Assembly: GCA_963931925.1 (NCBI GenBank)
Contig: OZ007567.1
Location: 85,925,677 to 85,989,676, forward strand
DNA from: Onchidella celtica
Taxonomy: Eukaryota; Mollusca; Gastropoda; Systellommatophora; Onchidiidae
Direction of reading: 5' to 3'
Length of the DNA stretch: 64,000 nucleotides
This document shows, in pieces, positions 11,767 through 23,415 of this stretch. A program made the position numbers and the translations under genes. Position 1 is the first letter of the stretch; each line of letters opens with the position of its first letter. The notes under the pieces are model-generated. The model saw nothing but the letters and a program-made list of their open reading frames with translations. It was not told the DNA's origin and searched no databases.

Positions 11767-13020
11767 TCAGAAGCACAATTGTTTGATTCTATGAGATGTC
11801 AATCAAGCCCTTATCTCCCAACTCATGGACCAATTCCATAGGCATTTTGTATCAGTGTGGAACAAAAGAAGCGAACAAACGGAGACTTTTCTGTTCCAAA
11901 GAAATACGATTATTTTTCCAGTGGAATAACGCTCACCTATTGTGCCCGGCGCTAAAAATATGCACACTGTGCTCGGGAAAAGCCGAACAGTAAACGGAGC
12001 CATGGAAAATCACCAAAATAATTTGTAAGTTCTAATAAAACATTGATTTGGTCCGACTGCTGCAACTGTATCTGTCCCTGTTTAACACAAAAGAAGGATC
12101 TTTCCAAAATGACCTGAAAATTTTCCAGTCTTGCCGACAAAAATTATATTTGTTCCAAACTTTACACTCATACATACACCCAGAATGAATATGTGTCAGA
12201 AATGCTTTTACAAAGTTTTTAAAAAATACATTATGTATATACATATGGCTTCCCCAGCATCTGTTTAATGACCACTGGGAAAGAATATACTTGAAAATGA
12301 AAGAAAAATGACATTGCAGAAATACAGCTAAATTATTATGAATGATAAAACCATTGCTTTGTTTCACCTGACGTCACGGAAACTGTGCTCTTACATTTTG
12401 ATTTTATTTAGCATTTCGTCGGAAGTTCCAAAGCGATTATTATGTTTCCTTCTTTTCAGAGTTTCAATTCCTCTTTCTGGAGTGCAGCTAATCTTTATGC
12501 TCTCAGCCGCCGTGCCACCCCCCCCTCCCCCCCCCCAAAAAAAAAACACCGTTGCAAATTCGCATTCTCAGCCGCCGTGTATGAGCGGCGGAAATGCAGG
12601 GATGCCGTGCAGTCAACATCGCAATTTTGGGTGACGTAAGTGAAACAAATGAATAGATGCGCATAGCACAACTCTCCACGGAGAACGGAGATCATGGCTA
12701 TTCAAGCCAATAACAGTCGCTGAATTCAATTATGAATCATATACCGTAAATGTGCACATACACCGAGTCCATTTTGCTTGTGCGTGAGCATGCTTGAGCA
12801 CATGCGCGGGAGAGGTATGGAATAATCAGAACAAAACAGGACAGTGGATCTCCACGTCAGGGACACTTGCGATCAATTTCAGAACCATAAAAAATTAATG
12901 GCATGCTTCATCAGATAATAATAATAATAGTAATAATAATAATGCTCATTTAAAGGATATATCAAGCCAGAACGGCAGTCAGCTGCTGGGAGACACGAAC
13001 TGCACAGCACAATGTCCTAT
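11767..13020. other. No gene seen
   Basis: Contains a C-run/A-run block at 12519-12546, between two copies of CTCAGCCGCCGTG (12501 and 12569), and an AAT-rich stretch at 12917-12944. Open frames carry no known motif. Confidence 0.45.
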
Positions 13021-13182
13021 TTATTTTCTTAGTAACTCCGGGAGGGCCCTATAATACTAAGTCCGGTTAGACACAGTCAGCTTCTGCCTCTATTTTTTGG
13101 GTGTACATTTTGTAGGCGGCAACTGGCTGTGACATCCCAAGTTTAATATGAGGGGATCTTCCCGGATTTACTAAGAAAATAA
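13021..13182. mobile_element. Small inverted-repeat MITE (162 bp)
   Basis: TTATTTTCTTAGTAACTCCG at 13021 is mirrored by CGGATTTACTAAGAAAATAA ending at 13182. Similarity continues inward: CCCTATAATACTAAGTCCGG pairs roughly with CCCAAGTTTAATATGAGGGG. The arms therefore cover about 55-60 bases each around a short centre. No coding sequence. Confidence 0.65.
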
Positions 13183-14348
13183 TAGCCTACAGCGTACATT
13201 TCCCATTGGCAATAAGCTCTGCGCACACTGCAGTTTAGAATAAAGAATCATGACAAGAAGACGGCTCACTAAATACCAAGTTACATTAAACAGATTAAGT
13301 TTTTAGTCTCGATTTAGAGAAGTTCAACCCGCAACGCATCCTGACCTTTCTGAGAGAGGCTGAGATCTACAACTTGATTTAATAACTTTTATACTCGTTT
13401 ACAAAACTTTTCCCAGATCTATACGAAACAACTTTTTCAGAATTTTGTAATGTCTTAAGATTATATGAATATTAGTTCCATGTTAAACTTGACAGCTCTG
13501 AATACGAAACAAATAAAGAAATGTACCCAAACAGACCGTGAACAGCGCAAAGTGGTCGCTATCGTACCAACGCGCCGTAAAACCCGAACTCAAACTCAAA
13601 CTTAAAAGAGTTCAATTGTTACCTTCTCTAATTCTCCGTAGATAAATAACTAAAATTCTGAGTTCCTCATCCGCAGACGATGTATTACATGTACATTAAA
13701 TTTCGCATTTATTATCTCAGGTAAACAGTTGTATTGATGAAAAAGCTTCTTCCGTCAACCGGAAGCTTGTAGCCTCGCCACTGTGCTCAGTGAACAATTT
13801 CAGGCCTGAATCCAGAGAGCCGCGGTATGGGCAGTGCCAAGGGTGTTAGTGTAGTGCATAATGATTGAGTGGCGAACCACCAACCTGGCGCCTGCACTAG
13901 ACTTGGTCTGGTTTACCCCGTAATAGGTAAAATGTGAGGGAAGTGGTGAGTAGAACTTAGAATAGAACATACCTGGACTAGCCTTAGAGTGGTCCGTATC
14001 GGAACTGGACACTGCCGCAAATTACTGATTGCGTAAGGGGCTCGTGAATTCGGCAGGATGGATTGTCCATTTTCAGGATCCAGTTTTATTTTTTTTTCTT
14101 TATTACAGGCGTAGATAAGATAAAATGGAGATAAATGGCAAAATATCAGATAAATACGACTAAATTTGCAAATTATGTCAATTATTTCTTTATCCCATTT
14201 CTGTCCGTGAGATGGAATTATACAGAGGCTTTCTTAGAGCAATCGCTCTGGGGAACTTGTTTTTATCTGGGTGCAGGAATCATGTTGTAAGTGCGTAGAT
14301 TTAAATTTTCTGACAAAACACAACAATGCTATTTTCTTTTCTTCACAA
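13183..14348. other. No gene seen
   Basis: Mixed unique sequence with no recognisable exon, tRNA or element end. Confidence 0.4.
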
Positions 14349-14353
14349 AGAGA

Positions 14354-14401
<48 letters not shown>

Positions 14402-14638
14402 GAGAGACAGAGACAGAGACAGGCACAGAGATAAAGACAGCGGGAGAGAATGAGAGAGAGAGAGACACACAGCGTAAGAGACTGAGAGAGAAAGAAAGAG
14501 AAACAGATAGACAGACAAACAAACTGAAATACAGAGAGAGAGAGAGAGCGAGAGATAGAGAGGGGAGACAGAAAGTGAGCGAGAGACAGCGAGGGACAGA
14601 GGGAGAAGAAGAGAAGGGAGGAGAGGGGGGAGAGAGAC

Positions 14639-14682
<44 letters not shown>

Positions 14683-14690
14683 TACGAAAG
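14349..14690. repeat. GA-rich compound microsatellite
   Basis: GA, GACA and GAGG units over about 340 bases. Pure GA blocks lie at about 14349-14395 and 14640-14680. Confidence 0.9.
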
Positions 14691-16371
14691 CATTTTGTCA
14701 TTTTCAAGAATAGTCCAGCGAAAACATTAGATCAGAACCATTAGCCTTTAACACAGAGTTTGTAAAGATGGCAAGTAAAAACAAAGCCACATTTCTACTC
14801 GTCCTGAAAATTTTAATCTTTTATCGCCACGATGTCTGTAGCAGGCAATACCAAATCTTTTCTCGATCCAACATTCTTCACAAGATCAAGCTGTCTTAAA
14901 AGGACTGTTGAAAGCTTTGAAATACTTTCACTGCCAAAGATGTTCGAGCTTCATAAAAATTGTTTTATGGAAAATTCTCAGCTGACCAGTACAGATGAAT
15001 ATTATGTTGCAGCGTTTTTCCGTTTTGAAATGAATGAGTGAATGGAAGTCTCCAGTCTATTTGGGCTTTATAGTTAGTTTTTTTTTCTTTCTTTTGCTAC
15101 TCGTCTATCTTGTCTGTTGTTTGAAGAAGGACGGTTTCTTGTTTTGTTTTTCTTTCTTTTTTTTTTCTTTTGAACCAATTGCTGAGCAATCGCCCGCGTT
15201 CTGTGAAAATTTCGTTGAAAAAAAAACAAAAAACTTTTCTTTTAACTGACCTACCCCAATTTGCAATGAAAAAGTACTACATAAAATAATTCACCGTTGA
15301 AAGAAAGCTGGTATAAATATGAAAATAGATTTTTTAAAGATATAATGATTGCATGTAGATCTTAGTTGTTTCTACTGTATGTGCAACGTAATTATACATA
15401 TCAAACACTGGTGACATTGGGAAAAATATCCAAAAACAGATAGTGTTAAATTTCATGTCAAGATAACAATGTAACATTGATTGAATCTCGCGTCCGGCAA
15501 TTTCTTTGTTTCTTTTCTTTTTCTCTAAGTTATTGTTCTTTTTTTTCCTTTATATTATCACTAGTCATTAAAAATGAAACCGTTGCAGCAAGCTTCCCAG
15601 TAAAAGTATTCAATCTGGCTTGCAATTGTACAGTATGGAAGCCCACAAGCGCACACAGACACCTGGGACTTCGGAAGTCGTAAATTTCCGCTTTGTGACG
15701 GAGATGTATGGATACGTCGGCAAAATATTAGTTTTCACTTGCTATGTCTCTCAGTCTGGGAAACTGCTTGAACAAAGTAGCTGTAATCCTTCAAATACAC
15801 TTGGCACGTTCAACACGTTATGACTGAACATTTTAATGCGCTTTCGATTGCACGCATGGAAGGAATTTCCTTTCCTTTTGTGAAGATCATAACTCTTTTT
15901 CAAAATCTACACAAGCTCACATCAGCAAATCAGTTTTTAAAAATGTAGAGAAAGAAAATCTAAACCTGTCCACCATGGACGTTAGTGTTCAAGCAGCTCA
16001 TTTCTGTTATGTTTTTCCCCTTAAGTAACAATGCACCCTGCTCGTTGAATTTATCCTTCGTTAAAGTGAACAGTTAGGGCCAATGTCCATCGAACTCCAC
16101 GGGTTCAGATTAGTTGAAAGGTCCGTGGTCACAGATTGAGCACCAACTTTTCGTTATGTCTCTTTACAAAATCGTTTGAAGTGTGTCCACTGCATCCTAC
16201 TCCTTTAGAGCCGATAAAGAGACTGATATCGAAAGTATTAGGAATCACTTCTATTTCGGTTTCTATTTATTTCTGTCGGAAAGTCTATTAGTATCCTCCA
16301 GTTAGTCCCGTTGCGGCTCCAAATGAAAGTACAATTAATTTGCATCAAACGTTATATAAAATGGCATTTTC
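14691..16371. other. No gene seen
   Basis: AT-rich sequence with several T runs (15080-15170). The 68-75 residue frames have no known domain. Confidence 0.45.
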
Positions 16372-16390
16372 TAAACCAGCCCATTAAAAT

Positions 16391-16662
16391 AGGATCGAGT
16401 ACCTAGTCTTCTCGGATAAGGACGAAAAAATTCGGAGGGCCCGTGTGTACGTTGCGCACGTTAAAGATACCTTGGCAGTTGGAAATCGTAAAGAGCAGAC
16501 CGAAAGGCCGCTGCCCGGGCAAAATTGAAATTAATAGATTAAAATTTATCCATATCATCTCCCCCCCCCCCCCCCCCCCCCGCCAGAACAAGAAATAATA
16601 AAACAAGTAAAGTGAGGTGTAAATGCCAAGGGCAGCGAACCTCCTAAAATAAAGACCTCAAA
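16391..16662 (+). mobile_element. SINE-like retroelement with a 19-bp target duplication
   Basis: TAAACCAGCCCATTAAAAT is repeated perfectly at 16372-16390 and 16663-16681, flanking 272 bp. Inside are GCGCACGTTAAAGATACC (16454) and GCCCGGGCAAAATTG. These resemble the conserved GCGCACGTTAAAGAACCC ... CCTGGCAAAATT body I associate with a molluscan SINE group (recalled, not searched). A C21 run (16561-16581) splits the body. The 3' part shares GTGAGGTGTAAATGCCAAG (16612-16630) with the repeat at 36198. Confidence 0.6.
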
Positions 16663-17309
16663 TAAACCAGCCCATTAAAATCAGTACAACTTGCTCCCAC
16701 ACTACTGTTTCTGACTTTGGGGGGGGGGGGTGGAAGAGGGGGAGGAGGGGGTCCTACCGCATTTGTAACCTGGGACTGTCAGTGGTAACTCGCTGTCTCC
16801 CCTTCTTTTGGGAAAGTTAGTTGAAACTATGTTACCTGCTGTCTGCTTATTTTACACAATACTTTGGGGCATTATAACAGACTAATACAGTAATAGATAC
16901 TGTTGTGTCCCGAGTCTTCCACTGTAACAAGAGTGACTTTCTTTAGGATGTTCCGCCAAATTTCAACAGATTTTCAAGTTAGTTGATGCTATTCGAAACT
17001 ATTCTATAAGCTTCTGTTTGTGAAGTATGAGATCATTGTATATTAAGTAATTCGCCAAAAATACGATCTAGCCTACCCCCAGGAACTCGATGTACCCCCA
17101 AAGTTAAAATCTCTTCCGCACCTGGCGCCTTGACAAAAGACAATCACTCATGAAGTATTTTCCCAGACAATACGATGATTATGTCCCACGGACCTGAATG
17201 CTCAGTTGACACACAAAAAAAACACAAAACAACCAACAACAAAAAAACCAAAAAAAAACCAACAAATCGGACAGAGGAGGAAAGGTGGGCATTAGAAACT
17301 GAAGAGGTC

Positions 17310-17625
17310 TGTTGGTGGAGGAAGGGCTTGTGGTGTCAGTAGAGCAATGCAACCACAGTCGCGACTGTAACGGTACACTGAAATGTCTATTGGTGGAGGA
17401 AGGCCTTGTGGAGACCGTAGAGCAATGCGACCACAGCCGCTACTGTACCGGGACACCGAAATGTCTATTGGTGGAGGAAGGCCTTGTGGAGACCGTAGAG
17501 CAATGCGACCACAGCCGCTACTGTACCGGGACACTGAAATGTCTATTGGTGGAGGAAGGCCTTGTGGTGACAGTAGAGCAATGCAACCACAGCCGCTACT
17601 GTACCGGTGCACTGAATGAAAACAG
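17310..17625 (+). repeat. 78-bp minisatellite, four units
   Basis: TTGGTGGAGGAAGG starts at 17312, 17390, 17468 and 17546, exactly 78 bases apart. Each unit continues CAATGC.ACCACAG...TACTGTACCGG. Units two and three are almost identical, while the outer two differ at a few sites. Because 78 is a multiple of three, several frames stay open. The plus frame gives a 26-residue repeat containing VEEGLVETVEQCDHSRYCTG. There is no splice or homology evidence that it is translated. Confidence 0.9.
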
Positions 17626-17644
17626 ACATTTTCTTTTACTTTTC

Positions 17645-17746
17645 TTAAGGGGCCGTAGTCGAATTACAAAGCCAAATAGAGAAAAATACTAAATTGTGTT
17701 CGCTCCTCAGCTATAGCGTATTGTGTAAAGTAATGTGGTCCCTTAA
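17645..17746 (+). mobile_element. Family Y MITE, copy 1 (about 100 bp, TTAA ends)
   Basis: The element opens TTAAGGGGCCGTAGTCGAATT and closes GTGGTCCCTTAA. The body AATTACAAAGCC.AATAGAGAAAATACT is shared with copies near 20013, 28759, 42191 and 53907. The ends are an inverted repeat around GGGACCGTAGT, and both sit at TTAA here. Confidence 0.7.
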
Positions 17747-19221
17747 CAAAAGTTGTTTTTTTCTTGGGCTGCTATTAGTGGAGCACAATGTTTTACATAG
17801 AAAGCTATAGGTGAACGGTGAACACAAGTCAGTATTTTCTTGGACTACGTCCCCAAATCAATATCTCTTTTTTTCTTCACGTGCAAGAATGCAACAGCAG
17901 CCACCGGCCGCGTTCAGTCGGCTGACGACAGTGACATAAGACAATCATCCGCCGGTAGCTAATCCCCTTGCTGTAATCATCCCTGCATTGACTGTCGGCA
18001 GCTTGTATCAAACAGATTGCAATTTTCTGCCGCTGCTCGAGCTTGCTATAATGGCAATTGTCATAATCGAGATAAATCGACAGGGCGAACAGACCCGCGC
18101 CGAACAGCGGCTTGGTTTGTCATGGACGTCAATGTACTGTATTCTCACGAGGAAGCAAATACTTCCGGTCGTACGCCCTTTTCCGTTTCACAACCACCGG
18201 GAATAACATTTTTCCATTGGTATAAAAAAAAAAATTAATGATCAACGGGACTTTTGTGTTCCTGTAATTTTAACCCTTTTGAGAGGAGGATATTTCGGAT
18301 GTTACCCATCTAGAAAGAGGAAAGTTCACAGGACAAAAATCGACAATGTGTTTATAACATCAGGAAGACCCGCCATGGTCATGTACAGGTCCTTAGATTT
18401 CATGAAACAAGCAATCTGATAATGTGGTCGAGCAAATGATCGACCCCATTGTCTTTTTCGGTGTCAAATAATTGGACCGATTATCGGCCCTGTCGTCTTA
18501 CAACGGTTAACTGCCAGAGGTGAAGTTGTTTCGTCGATTGTCACCGCTTTCAATGCAACAGCACAAGTCCGTTCAAACTTTGCACTTTAATATTGATACA
18601 CAGATTTATCTAATGTAACCTGTTTGCACATTACAAGCGAATTTGCGATATGGCATGTGTAAAGTTTGTGGGTCTTGGTCATTCACTCATTGTGTATCAA
18701 ATCAACCAAGCTGGAACACAAAGAATTAGTTAAAATTAGCCCTTCGAAATAGTAAAATTCCAGATAGTCTTTGTACATGGGCATCTCGGCAAATATGATT
18801 ATGGATTAAGCATGTCTTTTGGTTCTGAATATTCGTTTTGCAATCTTCAATATTTAATTTTTCTGCACATCCTGCCATATGATAAAGAAAGTATATAAAA
18901 GATGACCCAAAATTCCATGTGTGTCCTTTAGCCATCAAATTTGAAATGAATAGAAGAAAAGACAAAGGCGCAACTTGCGGTGACAGAATCCACCCCACCC
19001 CCAAACCCTCCCCGCCTCTGGCAATCAACAAAACATTTTCCTTACAACAGAGGAAGGATTTCCTAATCACATCCTATCATTTTTACATGTCTGTCAGCAC
19101 CTGCCTATTTCAGTTAAAACTGAAGAAAAAGTCGATGCATTTTCGCTTCAATAGGCTTGTCGCTTCTTACCCCACGGCTATTTTGCAGCGCACTGATTAT
19201 GCAAGGGGAACCCATTGGTTC
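17747..19221. other. No gene seen
   Basis: Mixed sequence. The two overlapping frames at 17988-18238 and the minus frame at 18726-19070 have no known motif. Confidence 0.4.
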
Positions 19222-19316
19222 GCTATGCCATTCAGGTTTCCAATGGCCTCTTTTGCTACGTCATTCTGGTTTCCGATGGCCTCTTTTGCTATGCCATTTA
19301 GGTTTCCAATGGCCTA
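19222..19316 (+). repeat. 33-bp tandem repeat, three units
   Basis: GGTTTCC occurs at 19235, 19268 and 19301, each within TTTTGCTATGCCATT.AGGTTTCC.ATGGCCTC. The spacing is exactly 33 bases, so the surrounding frame reads as repeats of FAMPFRFPMAS. Confidence 0.85.
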
Positions 19317-19361
19317 AGTACTGTACACAGTCACCACCTTTACTAAAGCACTGTGCGAGTA

Positions 19362-19516
19362 CGCAGTCTATGACAAAGTACGGTCTTTGACACAGCGAGA
19401 GTGTGCGCTCTATTACAAAGTACGGTCTTTGACACAGTGAGAGTACGCTCTATGACAAAGTATGGCCTTTGACACAGTGAGAGTGTACGATGATAAAGTA
19501 CGGTCTTTGACACAAT
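19362..19516. repeat. Tandem repeat of about 40 bp, four units
   Basis: ACAAAGTACGGTCTTTGACAC recurs with starts near 19373, 19415, 19455 and 19493, a spacing of 38-42 bases. GAGAGTGTACGCTCTAT lies between them. Confidence 0.85.
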
Positions 19517-20012
19517 TCGCCACCGAAGCGGATTGCCTAAATTATCAGTAATTTCGGCGTTAAGCCCAATCGATTTGCAAGTTGTACTAATTGTGTGCAT
19601 TCTGGCCCAGCTGGATTCGTGAATTGGGTTAAATAAATCATACCAGAATCAGATAATGTAGCGAGAAGTGAAGGGCTATTTCCAAGCATACTCCAAACTG
19701 GCTAACGATGATTACAGCATTGGCATTTAATTCATATCTATCCACTGCTGTACTTCAGGGTATCGTGCAATTTTGGAATAAAACGTTCAATACTGGTCCA
19801 AACCTGGCAACCGAAGGTTTGTAAATTAAAAATAATATTACAGAGAAGGAAGATGTTATTCCACGAGAGCGCTACCTTCACTGTATTTCTGGGTGAGCCA
19901 TTTGCCACGCATCAGTTGATCTGGATATCATTATTTAGAAGAAAAAAAAACCTGCAGAAAATGTGTAGAGTGGCAACTGGGCTTGGAATTAATTCATTTG
20001 TTGATTGGCTAA

Positions 20013-20090
20013 TTTTAGGGAACTTGTAGTCCAATTACAAAGCCCAAACAGAGAAAGTACTCAGTTGTGTTTTGTTGTAACTTTCTCTGT
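20013..20090 (+). mobile_element. Family Y MITE, truncated copy 2
   Basis: TTAGGGAACTTGTAGTCC, then AATTACAAAGCCCAAACAGAG, match the left half of the 17645 element. The right end is missing, and a CT microsatellite begins about 20 bases further on. Confidence 0.55.
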
Positions 20091-20109
20091 TGTTTATTTC
20101 TATCGCAGG

Positions 20110-20247
<138 letters not shown>

Positions 20248-23124
20248 CATTTTTGTCTACTAACTTCACATGGTCTTGTCAATCTACTGATCTTAAAAAG
20301 GTGGGCGGGGGTGGTTATGGGCAAGAATCTGCCTGACTTCCTGCAAATTTTCTTTTTCTTAACTGGCCTAAATGTTAACGCAAAGAAATTTGTTCTCAAT
20401 TAAAATTATACTCATCTTCAATTAGTAACCCAAACGTTTTTCTAACTAACCTTGGTCAAGGGGTTTCATAAAGATAGTATATCATATTATTTAAGTATCA
20501 GCTGTATTTCAATGGCTGTGGTTAATTTTCAGTGTTAAATAGCTTTATTTTTGTACAGTTCACTGTGTCGAAAATACATAGCTCTTCTGAATACCCTGGT
20601 TGATTCTGATGATGGATTATATTAGCAGTGCAGTGCGTGTTTTCCAATTACAGGTTTTGGGCGAGTAGGACCGGGCTAGGAGGGATAGTGCGTACGAATG
20701 CAGGCACATGAAAAATTAAAGAAACATTCTGATCCGGTTTACCACAGACAGTTACTGTCTTCAGGATTGTCTCGGGATAAAGGGGCATTTTTGGGTAAAA
20801 CAAAGGCTCCATTATTGTATGGTTTGTAAGCAGAAGATTGACAGCATGTTTTAATTTTCAGAATAAACATATAGGAAGTCATTTCCTTGAGAAAAAAATG
20901 TGAAGGCGTCGAGTATCTATAATTCCAGTTAGTATCAATTCTGACAGCCCATCCTATTAAATAAGCCTACGCTTCACGCCCGTTTTAAAAAATAAGCTTG
21001 CAACAAAATACTATCGAATGAATACGAGATATATTTTACCAGAATCGATCATCAGAATGCAGCTAAAAGTGGGGGACTGTAGGCATCGTTCCACGTTTTA
21101 TTATACGCTTCTTTTAAGAGGCAAATCCCGTGATATTTAAGAAGGCTGAGGGTTGCTCCTGTAACAACTGCCTCCTTCCAGAAGTCGATATTTGCCGAAA
21201 GTGTTATCTCCTGTTTCAAAGACTGCCGCGTAGCATTGTGCAAAGTAACAAAGTAGAATTCGATTTAAAACAGAGCAATTATCGAACAAAGCCTCTCCGT
21301 GCGCAGGCTTGTTTGCGCAAGACGAAAGACTTAAACCGTTTTCATGCTTGTATTTAATCTGTCAAGTCCGGACAAGAAATGCACGAAACAAGAAAATTCT
21401 GCCTCTAAATCGAGAACAGATTTTGTTTTTAAACTGCTCAAACTAAGTGGCCGGCCCTTTTCAAAAGGCCATATCCGAACAAGAACAGAATTTTCCGTGC
21501 CATTGCTGCATGGAATTAAGAGCAAGCTACGTTAAGCTGAACCCCGGAGAAAAACTGCTAAACTCCACTGGTGTCAGAAATTAAGACAATCCTGCAAAGT
21601 CCGTCATCAAATGAAACCTGAATGTCATTAAAATATTTCTTCGTGTCTAAAACGTCATTGTTTATCGATGCACGATAATAAATATGCCACCTGGGACATT
21701 GGTTCTGACGGACATTACAAAAGACATCACCGCGTTTGTGAATCTGATGAAAATAATTTGCACAAGCTTTGACCACTTCATTGATATCTTTAATGTGCAA
21801 AAAAGGAGAGAACTGATTACATTGCCGGGCAAAAAAGGCGGGGGACAGATCATTTTTGTTTTTTTTAAGAGATCGCTAAATGTCGCGGAATGCCGCTGTC
21901 TGCCCTAGATAACCAAATACCCGCACACAACTAAGGTGCGTATCACGGGAGCTGGGAGCGTAAATTTGCTGCATGCTTTTGCACGATTCAGTGACTCAGG
22001 AAGGTGACGGCTGCTCGATACCTGCTGCCAGTACTTCTCAAGGCATAGGTAAAAACTTTACCGTCGAGCATTTTACTCAGCTATTATATTTTAGAATCGA
22101 TTGTAGTTATCTTAGGCGTTTCAAGGAGGGGCTGCACCTAGGAGGTTTCCGCTGTTTTGTTCCCACTTGAAATCCATTTGTACGGATCGAAGCCAAGTGT
22201 GCTGTGGGACGCTGCAGAATTGGGATGAAGCGTTTCGAGCATACCTTTACTGGCAGCTTGTTGGCTCGATATGTTGGCTGAGGTGACAGCGATATTACCC
22301 TTGACTGAAGGACTGAAGTACTCACTCTCAGGGGGACAAATGAATGAAAAGGGATATAATAATTAATATAACACTTCGTCCTTGAATGATTACCCAAATC
22401 TGTGCTGAAGTGCTAAGACGAATGAAATAACAGAGTAACACTTTGGATACATTTGGGGGTGGGAAGGGGAGGAAGGGTTAAACTCCTGGTGAGAGAGAAT
22501 CTCAAGGCATGGACTAAAGTGCTGGTAATGACTAACACCACACGGCCACTGCAGGAAAGTCTCAAGTGGCGAAATCGCTGTGGAAAGAAACCTGTGACGG
22601 TGGAGAGCAGATAATCTTTTCAGACTTGTTGTTGCAGGCAATGGCCGATGGCAAAGCTCTAAACTCTTGTATGTTGTCATGGCAGGACAAAGCTCACGTG
22701 TGGCCTCTGATCAGCACTAAATTTACGGTAAACACTTTATAAATCATGTTTCAATAAGCTCTGTCCGTGCTGTCTCGGGAGTTTTATCGAAAAAAGATGC
22801 CATGGAATTTGTCTCCCAGACCCATAAAAGCCCTCCGTGTGACTTCAGGTTTTGAAATAAATTATAGTTTAACGTGGTCCTGTACATTACATTTCCGGAA
22901 ACCCATGAATGGGACATTTCTAAGGAAGAAAGAAACAAATAAAACATGTCACCAAAGCTCTTGAATGCCTTTCTGGCTTCTTTGTATAAAGATAATCATG
23001 GGTGACACTCGGTGACCTAATCAAACCTCAACAACAAATGTTGATCAGATGAACTAAAGAATGGGAATCTGATGTCATCAGATTAATATGGATCAAAATT
23101 ACACACAGAGGTAAAGTCACTCAC
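20248..23124. other. No gene seen (proximal part of RasGRF intron 1)
   Basis: No repeat end, exon or RNA was recognised in this stretch next to the exon 1 donor. It is the longest low-repeat part of the left half, and the most likely place for intron-1 enhancers, but nothing specific is visible. Confidence 0.4.
23119..23124 (-). other. Splice donor of RasGRF exon 1
   Basis: Read on the minus strand, the exon ends ATGAAACAG and is followed by GTGAGT, a perfect consensus 5' splice site. The reading continues without a stop for a few codons into the intron, but the RasGRF similarity stops exactly at the Q codon, which supports the donor. Confidence 0.8.
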
Positions 23125-23397
23125 CTGTTTCATTTCTGTTTCTCTGCCTTTGATCGCTGCAGGAGCAATGATTCGGTCGCAGTAACTTCCTTCCAGAAGA
23201 GCCACACCTGAAGGACGAGTGGATGACTCATTCTCATAATAGAACAACACGTTCTGGTACAGGACAAAGTACCTCTGTTGCCATTTGCCCATGTCAGAAC
23301 TCCGTTTGTACAGGTATCCACACATAGTGTTCTCCACCCTGGCTTTGTTGGCCAGGTACATCAGATGGCTCTCGCTGATCCGGACGTTTTTCTGCAT
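23125..23397 (-). CDS. RASGRF: First coding exon of a RasGRF-type Ras guanine-nucleotide exchange factor (PH domain start)
   Basis: Seen: an ATG on the minus strand at 23397-23395 opens a 91-codon frame beginning MQKNVRIS. It ends in phase 0 at ...EMKQ, directly before a GTGAGT donor at 23124-23119. Residues about 26-75 read as the first strands of a PH domain, with GYLYKRSSD, a KWQQRYFVLY core, NVLFYYENES, and RPSG followed by LLEG and a CDR motif. Family knowledge: vertebrate RasGRF1 and RasGRF2 begin with MQK and carry the same GYLxKRSSD / KW / LFYFE / RPSG / LLEG order at the same distance from the N-terminus. The full proteins (over 1,100 residues) add coiled-coil, IQ, DH, second PH, REM and CDC25 domains. 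They act at the plasma membrane as calcium/calmodulin-responsive activators of Ras and Rac. Inferred: the rest of the gene lies beyond the left end of the window. The start was chosen by the MQK match, because no upstream in-frame stop lies close by. RasGRF1 versus RasGRF2 cannot be separated; the invertebrate gene is probably single. Confidence 0.88.
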
Positions 23398-23399
23398 GA

Positions 23400-23415
23400 T
23401 GATGGGCGGGGCCGT
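23400..23415 (-). promoter_or_regulatory. GC box just upstream of the RasGRF start codon
   Basis: On the minus strand the bases GGCCCCGCCC end about six bases before the ATG (CCGCCCATCATCATG). CCCCGCCC is an Sp/KLF-type GC box in an otherwise AT-rich neighbourhood. It could be a core promoter element or only 5'UTR sequence. An AG at about 23427, after a pyrimidine-rich stretch, could instead be a splice acceptor for a 5'UTR exon. No TATA box was seen. Confidence 0.25.

Noticed and set aside
11259..11841. Long Ser/Phe/Pro/Leu frames and the opposing Lys/Glu/Arg/Gly frame
   Set aside because: They are products of the polypyrimidine tract; neither has a domain or conserved motif.
14234..14730. 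Ser/Leu and Arg/Glu frames on opposite strands
   Set aside because: GA microsatellite by-products.
17310..17625. CRISPR-like regular spacing
   Set aside because: The units are contiguous tandem repeats with no unique spacers, and the DNA is eukaryotic.
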